A stretch of 16,786 bases of DNA, taken from positions 1-16,786 of the forward strand of contig CAZIWX010000054.1 of NCBI GenBank assembly GCA_964543125.1, written 5' to 3'. Below the pieces are notes generated by a model, which had not been told where the DNA came from, did no database searches, and worked only from the letters and a program-made list of their open reading frames with translations. Made by a program: the position numbers and the translations under genes. This document shows positions 1-7,478 of this stretch, piece by piece (the stretch's first letter is position 1; each line of letters begins with the position of its first letter). The DNA is from CAZIWX01 sp964543125. Lineage in GTDB: Bacteria > Fidelibacterota > UBA8477.

Positions 1-125
1 CGGGTAACTTCCCGGCCCCGGATATCGTAGATCACCAGCTTTACCCGGCCGGCTTGCGGCAGGTCAAAGCCGATGGTGGTCACCGGGTTGAAGGGATTGG
101 GGTAGGCGTTTAATATTATCTTATA
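1..125 (-). pseudogene. Orphan T9SS type A C-terminal sorting domain (partial, no start)
   Basis: Reading leftwards from about 125 the minus strand encodes LNAYPNPFNPVTTIGFDLP followed by QAGRVKLVIYDIRGREVT, running off the window edge. This is the N-terminal half of the Por/type IX secretion C-terminal sorting domain that anchors or releases proteins at the outer membrane. The frame is open back to a TAG at 201-203 but has no ATG, and it is not the frame of the lipoprotein gene that ends at 184. It is therefore either the tail of a gene whose body was lost or replaced, or a tail of that lipoprotein separated by a stop and frameshift. The domain identity is secure from the motif; the pseudogene reading is inferred. 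Confidence 0.7.
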
Positions 126-183
126 ACACCATGTTTCAATAAATAGACCAATGTAAAAGTGAAAATCCGTGAGCTTACAGTCT

Positions 184-1536
184 TTACCTCGTTCCCAATG
201 CTACCAAAGCATGATTATAATAATTGTGACCAACCGCCACTGCAAAATCACCGGCCATGGCCACACTATACCAAGCTACATCACCCCCATAAAGCGATTT
301 GATTTCCGGATAAAGGTACCATGATACACCATTAAAGTGGGAAATTTCACTTCCCTGACCCACAACCAGGAAATCCTGATTCGTGTTCCCTCTGATTTTA
401 TACTCTACCCAAAGATTAGGATCGTTCATTTTGATAAAAGTCGAATTGAACGGTAAATACTGAAAACAACCTGCAAATCCAGCAATCAGCACTTCATTTG
501 CGTTATTGGTCCACAACGCGTGTCCTGATGTTCCTTCACTATCAGAATTATTATTCCTGCCCTGGGCCACTTTATTTACGCTCCAATAAAACTCATACAC
601 CTTATCCCAACCTGACCCATTCCAAGTCAGCATAGCCTCGCCATAAGGCACTGAAAACATGGAGAAACCGACGATCCAGATATGATCCGCATCCAAGCCC
701 CAGATATCATACAAATCAAAGGGCGTCCCGCTCTCCAGCCTGGTGAACCCGCTTCCGTCGTAGTGTACAATCGATCCATGATTCCCCACAAAGTACACAT
801 CCTCCGGCGAACTGCCCCAGATGGCGTTACCAGCGCAGGCATTGACACCAACACCGTTTGATGAGAACCGATAATATGTCCATTTTATCCCATCCCAATG
901 GAACGGAGAACAACCGTTTGTTACCCAGATATCATTCGTTGTCAATGCGAAGATGCCGGACAAGTCATTTCCTACCAGACCCACTTGATCAATAATCCAC
1001 TGGTGCCCATCCCACTTGGCAAGGTTATACCTCCCACTATCCGTCTCGATATTCCCCACCGCCCAGATATTGTTCTCGTCGATAATGGCCACATCGTTGA
1101 AGTAACTCCCGTAGCTTCCCAGCGTGTCGATCGTCCAGGTGAAATCGTGACTGGTGGTGTCGAGGGTGGTCAGGGTCAGCGGAGCGCTGGAATCAATCAG
1201 GGCGGTGTTATGGACTGACTGACGATAGGCGGTGTAGGAATAGTCCCGACTTGGCTCCAATCCTGCGTCCATGATGGTGGTGTCGGGTGGGGAAAATTCC
1301 AGCGTCTTTACGGTTTGCCCGTCGCGCTTCAGGATCAGCGGGATGGTGTCGGAGGCGGAGGAATCAACCCCGGTGAGGGAAATACGCAGCCAGGCTTCCG
1401 TACAACTCACATCCAGTTTTTCCAGAGTCATACTGCTATTCGGATAGGGTTCGTTAGGGCCGAGCGGTTCCTGGCAAGAAAACAGGCTTATCAGGCCTAC
1501 CATCGTAATAACTGACATTTTGAACGTTTTAAGCAT
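184..1536 (-). CDS. Beta-propeller-like lipoprotein with FN3-like N-terminal domain
   Basis: A 450-aa protein. The N-terminus has a lipoprotein signal (hydrophobic run then LISLFSC, lipidation at Cys21), so it should be tethered to a membrane facing outward. Residues ~35-125 look like a fibronectin type III-like domain (AWLRISL, GLEPSRDYSYTAY). From ~135 on there are recurring blade-like units of the type DIWAVG/IWIVG followed by WDG..W (NIWAVGN, KWDGHQW, DIWVTN, HWDGIKW, HIWIVGF, TWNGSGW), as in proteins often annotated loosely as WD40-like or glucosyl transferase in FCB bacteria. No catalytic motif is visible; a binding or structural role is inferred. The ATG has no strong Shine-Dalgarno. 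A perfect dyad lies 53-84 bp upstream. A T9SS tail follows its stop in another frame. Confidence 0.75.
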   Translation of the reverse strand: MLKTFKMSVITMVGLISLFSCQEPLGPNEPYPNSSMTLEKLDVSCTEAWLRISLTGVDSSASDTIPLILKRDGQTVKTLEFSPPDTTIMDAGLEPSRDYSYTAYRQSVHNTALIDSSAPLTLTTLDTTSHDFTWTIDTLGSYGSYFNDVAIIDENNIWAVGNIETDSGRYNLAKWDGHQWIIDQVGLVGNDLSGIFALTTNDIWVTNGCSPFHWDGIKWTYYRFSSNGVGVNACAGNAIWGSSPEDVYFVGNHGSIVHYDGSGFTRLESGTPFDLYDIWGLDADHIWIVGFSMFSVPYGEAMLTWNGSGWDKVYEFYWSVNKVAQGRNNNSDSEGTSGHALWTNNANEVLIAGFAGCFQYLPFNSTFIKMNDPNLWVEYKIRGNTNQDFLVVGQGSEISHFNGVSWYLYPEIKSLYGGDVAWYSVAMAGDFAVAVGHNYYNHALVALGTR

Positions 1537-1588
1537 TCCGGCCTATTTTTTCATCGAAGAATACGAAGTGAGCTTATGGGTTCTCTAA

Positions 1589-1620
1589 ATAAATGTCAAG
1601 TATTTTGACTTGACATTTAT
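1589..1620. promoter_or_regulatory. Perfect 12-bp inverted repeat upstream of the lipoprotein gene
   Basis: The arms ATAAATGTCAAG and CTTGACATTTAT are exact reverse complements around an 8-nt spacer. Each arm carries TTGACA, a -35-like hexamer, one facing each direction. On the minus strand the best -10 at 17 bp (TAAGCT) is weak. There is no T-run after either arm, so an operator or dyad binding site is more likely than a terminator. Confidence 0.5.
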
Positions 1621-1699
1621 CTCAAGCCGGCCGGATAACAGGGGAAAATTTTAGTCCGCAACCGAGTTTAAAAACACCACTCCGAAGATACATTTGCAG

Positions 1700-2011
1700 T
1701 TACTCACCGGGCGCAGGGCTCTGATTCCCCATGTCCAGAAGGACGCGCCATTCACTGTTGGCATTCTGCTTCCGGATATTGAGGCACTTACCTTAATTCA
1801 CACGATCCACGGCGATTTCAGCTTCATATCAAAAAGAATATTTCCCCCGGGCCTAGCCCAGTTTACTGCTTTCAGCGACCTGCCTGTCTTGCGGCATCCA
1901 ATCCAGAACATTGCCCACCGAATAGGCTGCAAATGCTTTGTCTGTATCCAACAAGGCTTGCCGGACAGCTTCGCCCGCGGCTGGTTTCGAACAACCTTTT
2001 GAACTGATCAT
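1700..2011 (-). pseudogene. Decayed DUF4440/SnoaL-like protein
   Basis: A single minus-strand frame starting at ATG 2011 reads ALLDTDKAFAAYSVGN, then W-MPQDRQVAESSKLG, stop, ARGKYSF, stop, VDRVN, stop, GKCLNIRKQNANSEWRVLL, then DMGNQSPAPGE and a final TAA. The pieces follow the order of the DUF4440 (NTF2/SnoaL fold) family: an N-terminal helix with D..FA..S, a middle VAESGDLGY-like segment, and a C-terminal Y/LTIWRKQ..G.WKV.LD.GN segment. Three in-frame stops and a missing central stretch (family members are usually ~140-170 aa) make it a pseudogene. The family assignment is from memory of the motif. Residues near the start (SSKGC) could be the remains of a lipobox. Confidence 0.65.
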
Positions 2012-2035
2012 GAATATTTCCGCTCAAAATAAATG

Positions 2036-2055
2036 ATCATGCTAATCCGCATGAT
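2036..2055 (-). terminator. Hairpin downstream of the T9SS hydrolase gene
   Basis: On the minus strand, about 30 nt after the hydrolase stop, ATCATGC and GCATGAT form a 7-bp stem with a 6-nt loop, followed by CATTTATTTT. The position and T-rich 3' side fit a weak intrinsic terminator for the operon. The stem is AT-rich, so confidence is moderate. Confidence 0.4.
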
Positions 2056-2083
2056 TCCTTCTCCCCGGCCTGTGTTCGGTTCG

Positions 2084-3259
2084 TTATTTGACCACCGTAA
2101 TTCGTTTCGCGATGGTTTTTTGTTCAGCGCTTAGACGAAGAATATATTCTCCACTGGGCAGGTTTCCCGCTGAAAAGAACAACGCGTGATTACCGGGCGA
2201 AAGCCAGCCATTAAATATGGATGTTACCTCAAATCCACGGAGATCGAACAATACCAACTGGATCTGACGCGCCTCATCCAGGGCAAGCGGAATGCGTGTG
2301 GACGCATTAAACGGATTGGGGAAGTTTTGTTGTAGGATGAGGTTTTTCGGGGGAGTTTCGGGTTCAGCACGAATCCCGGTCAATTCCGCATCCAGAATAT
2401 CCGTCGCCTGGCTCACCATCATATCCATGTTGTACAAGTGCTGTAAATGGTCCGTGGCCGTGGTGCCGTAATAGCCCCGCAGATGAAAATTTCCGGTGTC
2501 ACAGCGGCTGTATTGGGTCCCGATGGCGTCGATAGCTGAATAAGGCTCACGAGTTGCGCCGATGTTCTGAATGAGATAATTGGCCGTCTGAGTCGTACTC
2601 TGATACCCGCTGGTGGGAATACTGGAATGGGTCAGCAGCATGACTTTTTCACCATCCCGGGCAGCCTGGGCAAACCGCAGGAAATCGGCTAATTGCACCA
2701 CCATTGAAGCATTGTCCGACGAACAGTGCAGGCCGTCCGCCAGGTTCAACGCATCGATCTGCTCATAATAATCCGGGCGTTTCAGAATTTCCCGCACACC
2801 CGCGTATCCGGCGCTGAAGGAGGTCAGGACTAACCGCTTAATGCCCAAGTCCGGGTTGTTGATGATGCCGTTCGTATAAAGGGTGGATTTGACCAGATTC
2901 TGGATTTGCTGAAAAAACTGCTGATTGGAAAACCAGGTCTGATAGGGGCTGGATAAACCGCCAAGGTGAATATTGAACAATACCGCATTTGCACCGGCTA
3001 TGTAAACCTCGTCTTCGGCAGCCCAGGAAGCACTGTGAATATGAAACACCAGTGTAAATTGACCATCGGCTGGAGCCTGGAAATAATCAGGGACAAAAAT
3101 CTGGGCAAACTGGCCCGTCGTCCCGTCATTCAGCGGAAGCGCATTCGTTACATCAAACCGGGTACCCACGGCCACGCCCTGAGCCCGCAGGATGACTGTC
3201 AGGAGGAATAACCAGGCTGTAAGGCCGCGCCTGAATTTACAGGTTTTCGAAGTACTCAT
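2084..3259 (-). CDS. Secreted alpha/beta-hydrolase-like protein with T9SS type A sorting domain
   Basis: 391 aa from the ATG at 3259. An upstream in-frame start at 3292 would only add residues inside the previous gene. Residues 5-30 form a signal peptide (KFRRGLTAWLFLLTVILRAQG). The mature part has the feel of an alpha/beta hydrolase: strand LVFHIHSA, nucleophile elbow LTSFSAGYAG (Ser near residue 149), a possible acid in NLADGLH (Asp ~175) and a possible His in TDHLQH (~271). The last ~80 residues are a type IX sorting domain (QQNFPNPFNASTRIPLAL ... LPSGEYILRL ... KRITVVK), so export across the outer membrane is predicted. The start overlaps the end of the GH114-like gene by 23 bp, suggesting coupled expression. 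The substrate is unknown; the catalytic residues are inferred from motif position. Confidence 0.75.
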   Translation of the reverse strand: MSTSKTCKFRRGLTAWLFLLTVILRAQGVAVGTRFDVTNALPLNDGTTGQFAQIFVPDYFQAPADGQFTLVFHIHSASWAAEDEVYIAGANAVLFNIHLGGLSSPYQTWFSNQQFFQQIQNLVKSTLYTNGIINNPDLGIKRLVLTSFSAGYAGVREILKRPDYYEQIDALNLADGLHCSSDNASMVVQLADFLRFAQAARDGEKVMLLTHSSIPTSGYQSTTQTANYLIQNIGATREPYSAIDAIGTQYSRCDTGNFHLRGYYGTTATDHLQHLYNMDMMVSQATDILDAELTGIRAEPETPPKNLILQQNFPNPFNASTRIPLALDEARQIQLVLFDLRGFEVTSIFNGWLSPGNHALFFSAGNLPSGEYILRLSAEQKTIAKRITVVK

Positions 3260-4235
3260 ACGCATCAATAATGTCCAGGTAAACACCGTCAAAACCGGCG
3301 GCTGTGATTCGGTCCAAATAAGCCGTGGAGCCGCCGAACAGCACAGTCTGCCATTCCGGATCCCAATACGCTACTTTATAATTTCCCGGCCAATCCGGAT
3401 TCTCATCGAACAACCAGGCGGGATTACCAACCTGCCAGCCAGATTGCCAGTACGGGCGATAGGATTCAGCTTCCCCAATGCTCATATAGGCGATGACCAG
3501 GCGCCGGGCACCGCCGGGTTTTGTCCGGAGTGCCGTAACTTCGGCCGCTGACAAAGGCTCGGAAGCGCCGAAAAAGGCATCGGTAATAATGAGATCGTAT
3601 CCGGTGGCATCCAGGGCATTTAAAAAACCGGCCTTATCGGTAAAATTTCCCGGATTTAGGATATACAGAAAGTTCTGCGCGGTGGGAAGATTTAGGATTT
3701 CAGTCCCATTCAAATGGTACGGTTCGCTTGGGTAATTGGGGATATTATTCAATTCACGCTGGTCCGCCGCGAAGGAAATAAACCCGTGCCGATGATTCCA
3801 GGCGTAGCTACTATCCATTTTTGCAGGTGTTGAACAGTAGTCGGTTGCTAAAACCCGGACCCTGTGCGCTTCCGCCAGATCCATAAATCCTAACATTTCA
3901 TCCCGCTCCGAAGCCGGAGTCGCCTGGTTGTCGGCATTGTAGCCAAAGAAAAGATCCTCACGCCCCACCCCGTCAATGGCAGCGAGATAAGCGCTGGCCG
4001 GTCCTGCTGTAGTATCGTCTCCCAGGGTGAGCAGGCCGTGGCCATTTTGGGGAATGATAATGAAATCGGGATTGGTTTGTTTTGCGTAGGCGCTGATGGT
4101 TTGGATCAACTGGCGCATGTCCTGCCGGAAGTCCCGCTTTTCAACAGCTCCGCGGTGGTTGTCCCCCGAAGAGGTACACCGCCAGATGCTGCCGGCAAGC
4201 AAGACTAAAAGCAAAAGCTGGAATCGCATTTGCAT
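3237..4235 (-). CDS. GH114-like (endo-alpha-1,4-polygalactosaminidase family) lipoprotein
   Basis: 332 aa. The start at 4235 is supported by GGGGAGGA 7-8 nt upstream. The lipoprotein signal ends at Cys20 (LLAGSIWRC). The body follows the TM1410/GH114 TIM-barrel pattern: QTNPDFIIIPQNG, LFFGYN, VLATDYC, YDLIITDAFF (Asp219), LVIAYMSIGEAESYRPYW (Glu255), WLFDENPDWPGNYKVAYWD and, near the C-terminus, AAGFDGVYLDIIDAYEYF (Asp316/Asp321). Family members cleave or bind galactosamine-containing polysaccharide. The short length is normal for the bacterial subfamily. It overlaps the downstream secreted hydrolase and may act with it on extracellular polymer. Enzyme activity is inferred from the family. 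Confidence 0.82.
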   Translation of the reverse strand: MQMRFQLLLLVLLAGSIWRCTSSGDNHRGAVEKRDFRQDMRQLIQTISAYAKQTNPDFIIIPQNGHGLLTLGDDTTAGPASAYLAAIDGVGREDLFFGYNADNQATPASERDEMLGFMDLAEAHRVRVLATDYCSTPAKMDSSYAWNHRHGFISFAADQRELNNIPNYPSEPYHLNGTEILNLPTAQNFLYILNPGNFTDKAGFLNALDATGYDLIITDAFFGASEPLSAAEVTALRTKPGGARRLVIAYMSIGEAESYRPYWQSGWQVGNPAWLFDENPDWPGNYKVAYWDPEWQTVLFGGSTAYLDRITAAGFDGVYLDIIDAYEYFENL

Positions 4236-4250
4236 TTTAGAATCCTCCCC

Positions 4251-4403
4251 TTAAGCCGGTTGCGATCCTAAAGCCTGGTGCTCCGTTCCGGGGGCGGGGC
4301 CGTGCTCGCCACACCCGGCATTGGAAAACCACTCTGTCAGTCCGGACACACCGCTGCAAAAGGTATTTCTCAAGCTGAACGATTGATCGCGGGCCGGGTT
4401 CAC
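4251..4403 (-). CDS. Possible small ORF (50 aa) between lipoprotein and GH114 genes
   Basis: A GTG start at 4403 sits just after GGAGGA (short spacing, about 4 nt) and runs 50 codons to a TAA at 4251. That stop is directly followed by the Shine-Dalgarno of the GH114 gene. Readable pieces are SFSLRNTFCSGVSGLTEW and FSNAGCGEHGPAPG; no family is recognised. The ribosome site and snug fit between two operon genes are the only support, and chance cannot be excluded in a 188-bp gap. Confidence 0.25.
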   Translation of the reverse strand: MNPARDQSFSLRNTFCSGVSGLTEWFSNAGCGEHGPAPGTEHQALGSQPA

Positions 4404-4423
4404 ATTTCCTCCGGCGATAGTCT

Positions 4424-5455
4424 TTATGATTCGGCAGCCTGCTGATTTTTATTCCGGCGGTAAATCCATAGTCCGGCAAAGAGGGCGAACAGGATACCAA
4501 GCAAAACAAAGGTTCCCCAAAGCAAGCCGGAGTTGACCACCCGAGCCTCCACCCAGGCATCATAATCCCGATACAGCATGGAATCCGCCGCAATTGTCCA
4601 GTGAGCCCCGTTCCCGGCCAGTGTATCGGCATTAGTGGTGATGATCAGCCCGGGCATGCGGACATTCAGCGCATAATTGTCGGAGAAGACTTTATCCATC
4701 AGATCGAGCTTCCGTTTGAACAGAGCCAGATTTTCCGTTAAACCCGGCCGTAATGAGTCTACTTTGGCCGTGGGAAAGACCACCGAGCAACTCGCTAATA
4801 TTTTTTTAATAAAATCTTTGTCAAACGAGACACTGTCCCGGACTACCTTAAAAAGTGAGTCCTTCAGCGTTTGCAGAGCTTGCGGTGCAAGACCGGCGGC
4901 CGGATTTGCGGCAATCGTTTTCTGCAACGCCTGGTAGATTTCTTCATACATACTGGTTTTCCGCCACGACTCCAGCCGATCCACTAGATCCGCACTTGTA
5001 TCCCGGGCGTTGAAGCGGGCCAGTTCTTCCGCCGTTAAAAAGTCAGCCTGGGGAATGGCCGTAAAAAGATTCAGGCCTTTGTAAATCTCGTGATAGGTCA
5101 GGTAAGTATGAAACCAGCGGAACCGGCGATCCAACCGCACCGACAACTGCAAATAGGTCAGGGAATCGCTGAAAGCCGCCAAGTCTCTCGTCAGCGCCCG
5201 GGCTGACGCATAGGTTTTGGTGGCGGTAAAAATCACCTTTCCGGTGTCAGTCGCGGCTGCCTGCCAGGTCATCCGCCAACTCGAGTCCCGGGGCACCGGG
5301 TAGGCCCCGCCAAAAACCAGGTTCGAATCCGCCTTAACCTGAATGGTCCGTTCCAACCGGCCGTTCGAAGCTACGATACTCGTTGTTGTGTAATCCCGGC
5401 AGCTCACCATGAGCACTAGTGCCAGGGGTACAAAAAAGCTGATTATTTTTTGCAT
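4424..5455 (-). CDS. Lipoprotein with C-terminal transmembrane helix, function unknown
   Basis: 343 aa. The ATG is preceded by AAGGAG at 6 nt. A signal peptide ends in a lipobox (LVLMVSC, Cys19). The long middle is mostly helical and charged (e.g. LESWRKTSMYEEIYQALQKT, KDFIKKILASC). Residues ~310-331 form one hydrophobic helix (LLWGTFVLLGILFALFAGLW) followed by a basic tail YRRNKN, which would place the C-terminus in the cytoplasm. A lipid anchor plus a C-terminal helix is an unusual pairing and implies residence in the inner membrane with a periplasmic middle. I recognise no domain with a known role. It appears to be the first gene of the operon leading to the GH114-like and T9SS hydrolase genes. 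Confidence 0.75.
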   Translation of the reverse strand: MQKIISFFVPLALVLMVSCRDYTTTSIVASNGRLERTIQVKADSNLVFGGAYPVPRDSSWRMTWQAAATDTGKVIFTATKTYASARALTRDLAAFSDSLTYLQLSVRLDRRFRWFHTYLTYHEIYKGLNLFTAIPQADFLTAEELARFNARDTSADLVDRLESWRKTSMYEEIYQALQKTIAANPAAGLAPQALQTLKDSLFKVVRDSVSFDKDFIKKILASCSVVFPTAKVDSLRPGLTENLALFKRKLDLMDKVFSDNYALNVRMPGLIITTNADTLAGNGAHWTIAADSMLYRDYDAWVEARVVNSGLLWGTFVLLGILFALFAGLWIYRRNKNQQAAES

Positions 5456-5574
5456 GGGAGGCTCCTTTTACAGTCACTGTAAGCCGCGGCGGGCAATTCG
5501 CTTTACGAAACTTAACACCGGACCGCTAGCTTGCTTTTTTTTCCCCACCACCGGTAAAATCAGACTTAGATCAT

Positions 5575-5949
5575 CTAACAGGTTGAATGAAATAAGCCCC
5601 CGACCGGCGTTTCCACGCACAGTTGATTGTATAGTTTGACCGCTTCCCCGGTGGGTAGGATGTGCACCGGTATGCCTCGCCGGGTCAATAGCTGTAAGGT
5701 GGCTTCCGATACTCGCAGCCGCCGGAGTTGTCCCCGGCTCAGTACCAGTTCAACAGCGCCGTTATCCAGCAATTCCGCTACATCGGCCGGTAAAATACCC
5801 GGCGAATGGTGTGTCCCGGTCTCATTCCAATCCCAGGTCCGCGCTCCACCCGGCCACAATTTGACATCTTTAAAGCGTCGGCCGTCTTCCAATTCGATTT
5901 CACCCCAACCGAGCGTTTTAATTCGAGGCGCTTGTGAGTGTTTTTTCAT
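5575..5949 (-). CDS. Mth938-like domain protein (DUF498/NDUFAF3-related fold)
   Basis: 124 aa, full length for the family. The sequence carries the hallmarks of the Mth938 domain: GEIELEDGRRFKDVKLWPGG, a WDWNETGTHHSPGI segment, the PADVAELLDNGAVELVLSRG segment, GIPVHILPTGEAVKLYN, and the C-terminal PVGGLFHSTC. Bacterial and archaeal members are small cytosolic proteins of unknown activity; the eukaryotic relative NDUFAF3 helps assemble respiratory complex I. The ATG at 5949 gives a sensible N-terminus but has no clear Shine-Dalgarno. It appears monocistronic, with repeat DNA upstream. Confidence 0.88.
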   Translation of the reverse strand: MKKHSQAPRIKTLGWGEIELEDGRRFKDVKLWPGGARTWDWNETGTHHSPGILPADVAELLDNGAVELVLSRGQLRRLRVSEATLQLLTRRGIPVHILPTGEAVKLYNQLCVETPVGGLFHSTC

Positions 5950-6029
5950 GAGTTACGGGAAGGTAGACATTTCCTGGAAAAAAACAAAGACTCAAACCAC
6001 CGGAAGTACTCCTGTTTTGGCTAAAAACC

Positions 6030-6110
6030 GGGGAAAGTCCTGCAAGAGGCACCCCCTTTTTGATTCTCCCCTTTGGAAAAAAAGAGGTGCCAGGGGGGTT
6101 GCATCCCGGT
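6030..6110. repeat. Dispersed-repeat-like segment with long imperfect inverted repeat
   Basis: GGCACC (6048-6053) and GGTGCC (6086-6091) close an imperfect foldback whose inner parts are CCCCCTTTTTGATTC and GGAAAAAAAGAGG. Sequences of this look, giving spurious peptides such as PPGTSFFPKGRIKKG, recur as non-coding dispersed repeats in many bacterial genomes. Only one copy is visible here. Confidence 0.4.
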
Positions 6111-6172
6111 AGCGACGCCGAGAGCATAGCCCGGCACTTTAGGGCCGGGGAAACATCGAGTGGAAAAAGATC

Positions 6173-6214
6173 GAAACCAATTTTCATCCGCTAGCTGGCG
6201 GACAAATTGGTTTC
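6173..6214. repeat. Nested hairpin
   Basis: Outer arms GAAACCAATTT (6173-6183) and AAATTGGTTTC (6204-6214) are exact reverse complements, with an inner TCCGC ... GCGGA stem around CTAGCT. As RNA this would be one long, almost continuous stem-loop. It lies in the non-coding block between the Mth938 and DUF503 genes. Confidence 0.6.
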
Positions 6215-6244
6215 CGTTTCTAAGAGCAGGTCGAGAACCGATTT

Positions 6245-6727
6245 AGTCCGCCAGCCCGCCCGGGCAGGGCCGGCGGTGGGCGGCCGGAAATCGGTTACGG
6301 GGTTGAAGCTCGTGGCAATGAAATTTGTAAAAGTATCATTATCCGTAGCCCCGGGCTTCAGCCCGGGGACCGCATAATTTATTAAAACGGGGGCTTCAGC
6401 CCCTTACTCCGGGTTAGCTAGCGGGCAAAAGCCCACAATATTTTATGAAATCAACCGAATAATGATGATTAGTCCGCCAGCCCGCCCGGGGAGATCCGGC
6501 GGTGGGCGGCCGGAAATCGGTTACGGGGTTGAAGCTCGTGGCAATGAAATTTGTAAAAGTATCATTATCCGTAGCCCCGGGCTTCAGCCCGGGGACCGCA
6601 TAATTTATTAAAACGGGGGCTTCAGCCCCTTACTCCGGGTTAGCTAGCGGGCAAAAGCCCACAATATTTTATGAAATCAACCGAATAATGATGATTAGTC
6701 CGCCAGCCCGCCCGGGGAGATCCGGCG
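6245..6727. repeat. 226-bp tandem duplication (two full copies plus 31-nt third)
   Basis: Copy 1 is 6245-6470, copy 2 is 6471-6696, and a third stops after 31 nt at 6727. The copies look identical except near the left junction (GGGCAGGGCC in copy 1 versus GGGGAGATCC in copies 2 and 3). Each unit carries three hairpins: an 8-bp stem with TTCA loop (6349-6368 and 6575-6594), a 5-bp stem with TTCA loop (6390-6403 and 6616-6629), and GGGC-AAAA-GCCC (6423-6434 and 6649-6660). No ORF of note is inside. The composition is REP/BIME-like. Confidence 0.9.
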
Positions 6728-6790
6728 TCATTGCCTCCAACAAGGGTATTTTCAAAGGAAAATTGTTGAGTTACATTAGGCTGGGTCAGC

Positions 6791-7126
6791 ATGAATTCTA
6801 CTAACCAAAAAAAATTTTCAGGGTCGACCGGGATCGAAGTGCCGGTACTGGCGATCAGGCTCCAGTTGCATATTCCCCACAGCCATTCCCTGAAGGAGAA
6901 ACGGAAGGTCGTTCGCTCGCTGAAAGAGCGCTTGCGTCATCGGTTTAATATCACCGTTGCCGAGGTTGGGGCGCTGGACAAATGGCAGGTCGCAACAATT
7001 ATGGTTGCGATGGTAAATAAGGATAGAACCTATCTAAATGAACAAACGAGTAAAATCAGGACATTTGTTGATAACGAGCTGATCGGGGCGGGTGAATTGA
7101 TCGCCTTTCAAGTGCAAATTTTATAA
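6791..7126 (+). CDS. DUF503 (YlxP-like) protein
   Basis: 111 aa. The core IRLQLHIPHSHSLKEKRKVV, the following RSLKERLRHRFNITVAEVGA, DKWQVATIMVAMV and the C-terminal half match the DUF503/YlxP family (ferredoxin-like fold, usually ~95 aa). Family members are often encoded beside nusA-infB-rbfA and are thought to touch ribosome or RNA biology; here it stands alone as the only clear plus-strand gene. The N-terminus is ~16 residues longer than usual. An in-frame GTG at 6839 would give the typical length, but neither start has a strong Shine-Dalgarno. Confidence 0.87.
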   Translation: MNSTNQKKFSGSTGIEVPVLAIRLQLHIPHSHSLKEKRKVVRSLKERLRHRFNITVAEVGALDKWQVATIMVAMVNKDRTYLNEQTSKIRTFVDNELIGAGELIAFQVQIL

Positions 7127-7478
7127 TTGGCGCCGCGCGTATTTACACTGGTACCTGTTATAATTTATGGTTTTAGGTCTCCCGGCAGACTGACGGTTTG
7201 CAATCCACACAGGCATCATCACGGCCTTCGGAATATCAACCAATTTCAATATGTTATCCCCGGATCCCCGGGATCAATGGGGCGGGGTTATAAAATTGGG
7301 GCCGCCAAATGGTTGCACCCAAATACAGGCATTGCCGCGGTTTGGCAACGCGGGTAGCGGAGTCAAATTATCCGGGAAAAAAATGAATCAGATCAATCGT
7401 ACTTATAAACAGGTTAACAACAATCCTCGAAATCGGGATTCAGACAAAGACCATCCCCCGCACTGACTCAAAGAGAAT
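7127..7478. other. 352-bp gap without a convincing gene
   Basis: No ORF here has a recognisable product. The minus strand has stretches that read like protein but split over two frames with stops, for example GNACIWVQPFGGPNFI, and DIPKAVMMPVWIANRQSAG in the same frame after a TGA. This may be a decayed insert or a dispersed repeat; I cannot assign it. Confidence 0.4.

Noticed and set aside
1694..2002. Plus-strand 102-aa ORF
   Set aside because: It is antisense to the DUF4440-like pseudogene, whose minus-strand frame carries the recognisable family motifs.
5918..6187. Minus-strand 89-aa ORF upstream of the Mth938 gene
   Set aside because: Its peptide (PPGTSFFPKGRIKKG) is the typical spurious translation of a dispersed non-coding repeat, and it overlaps the start of the real gene.
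7127..7357. Plus-strand 76-aa ORF after the DUF503 gene
   Set aside because: It starts at a TTG directly after the DUF503 stop, has no ribosome site and no recognisable sequence.
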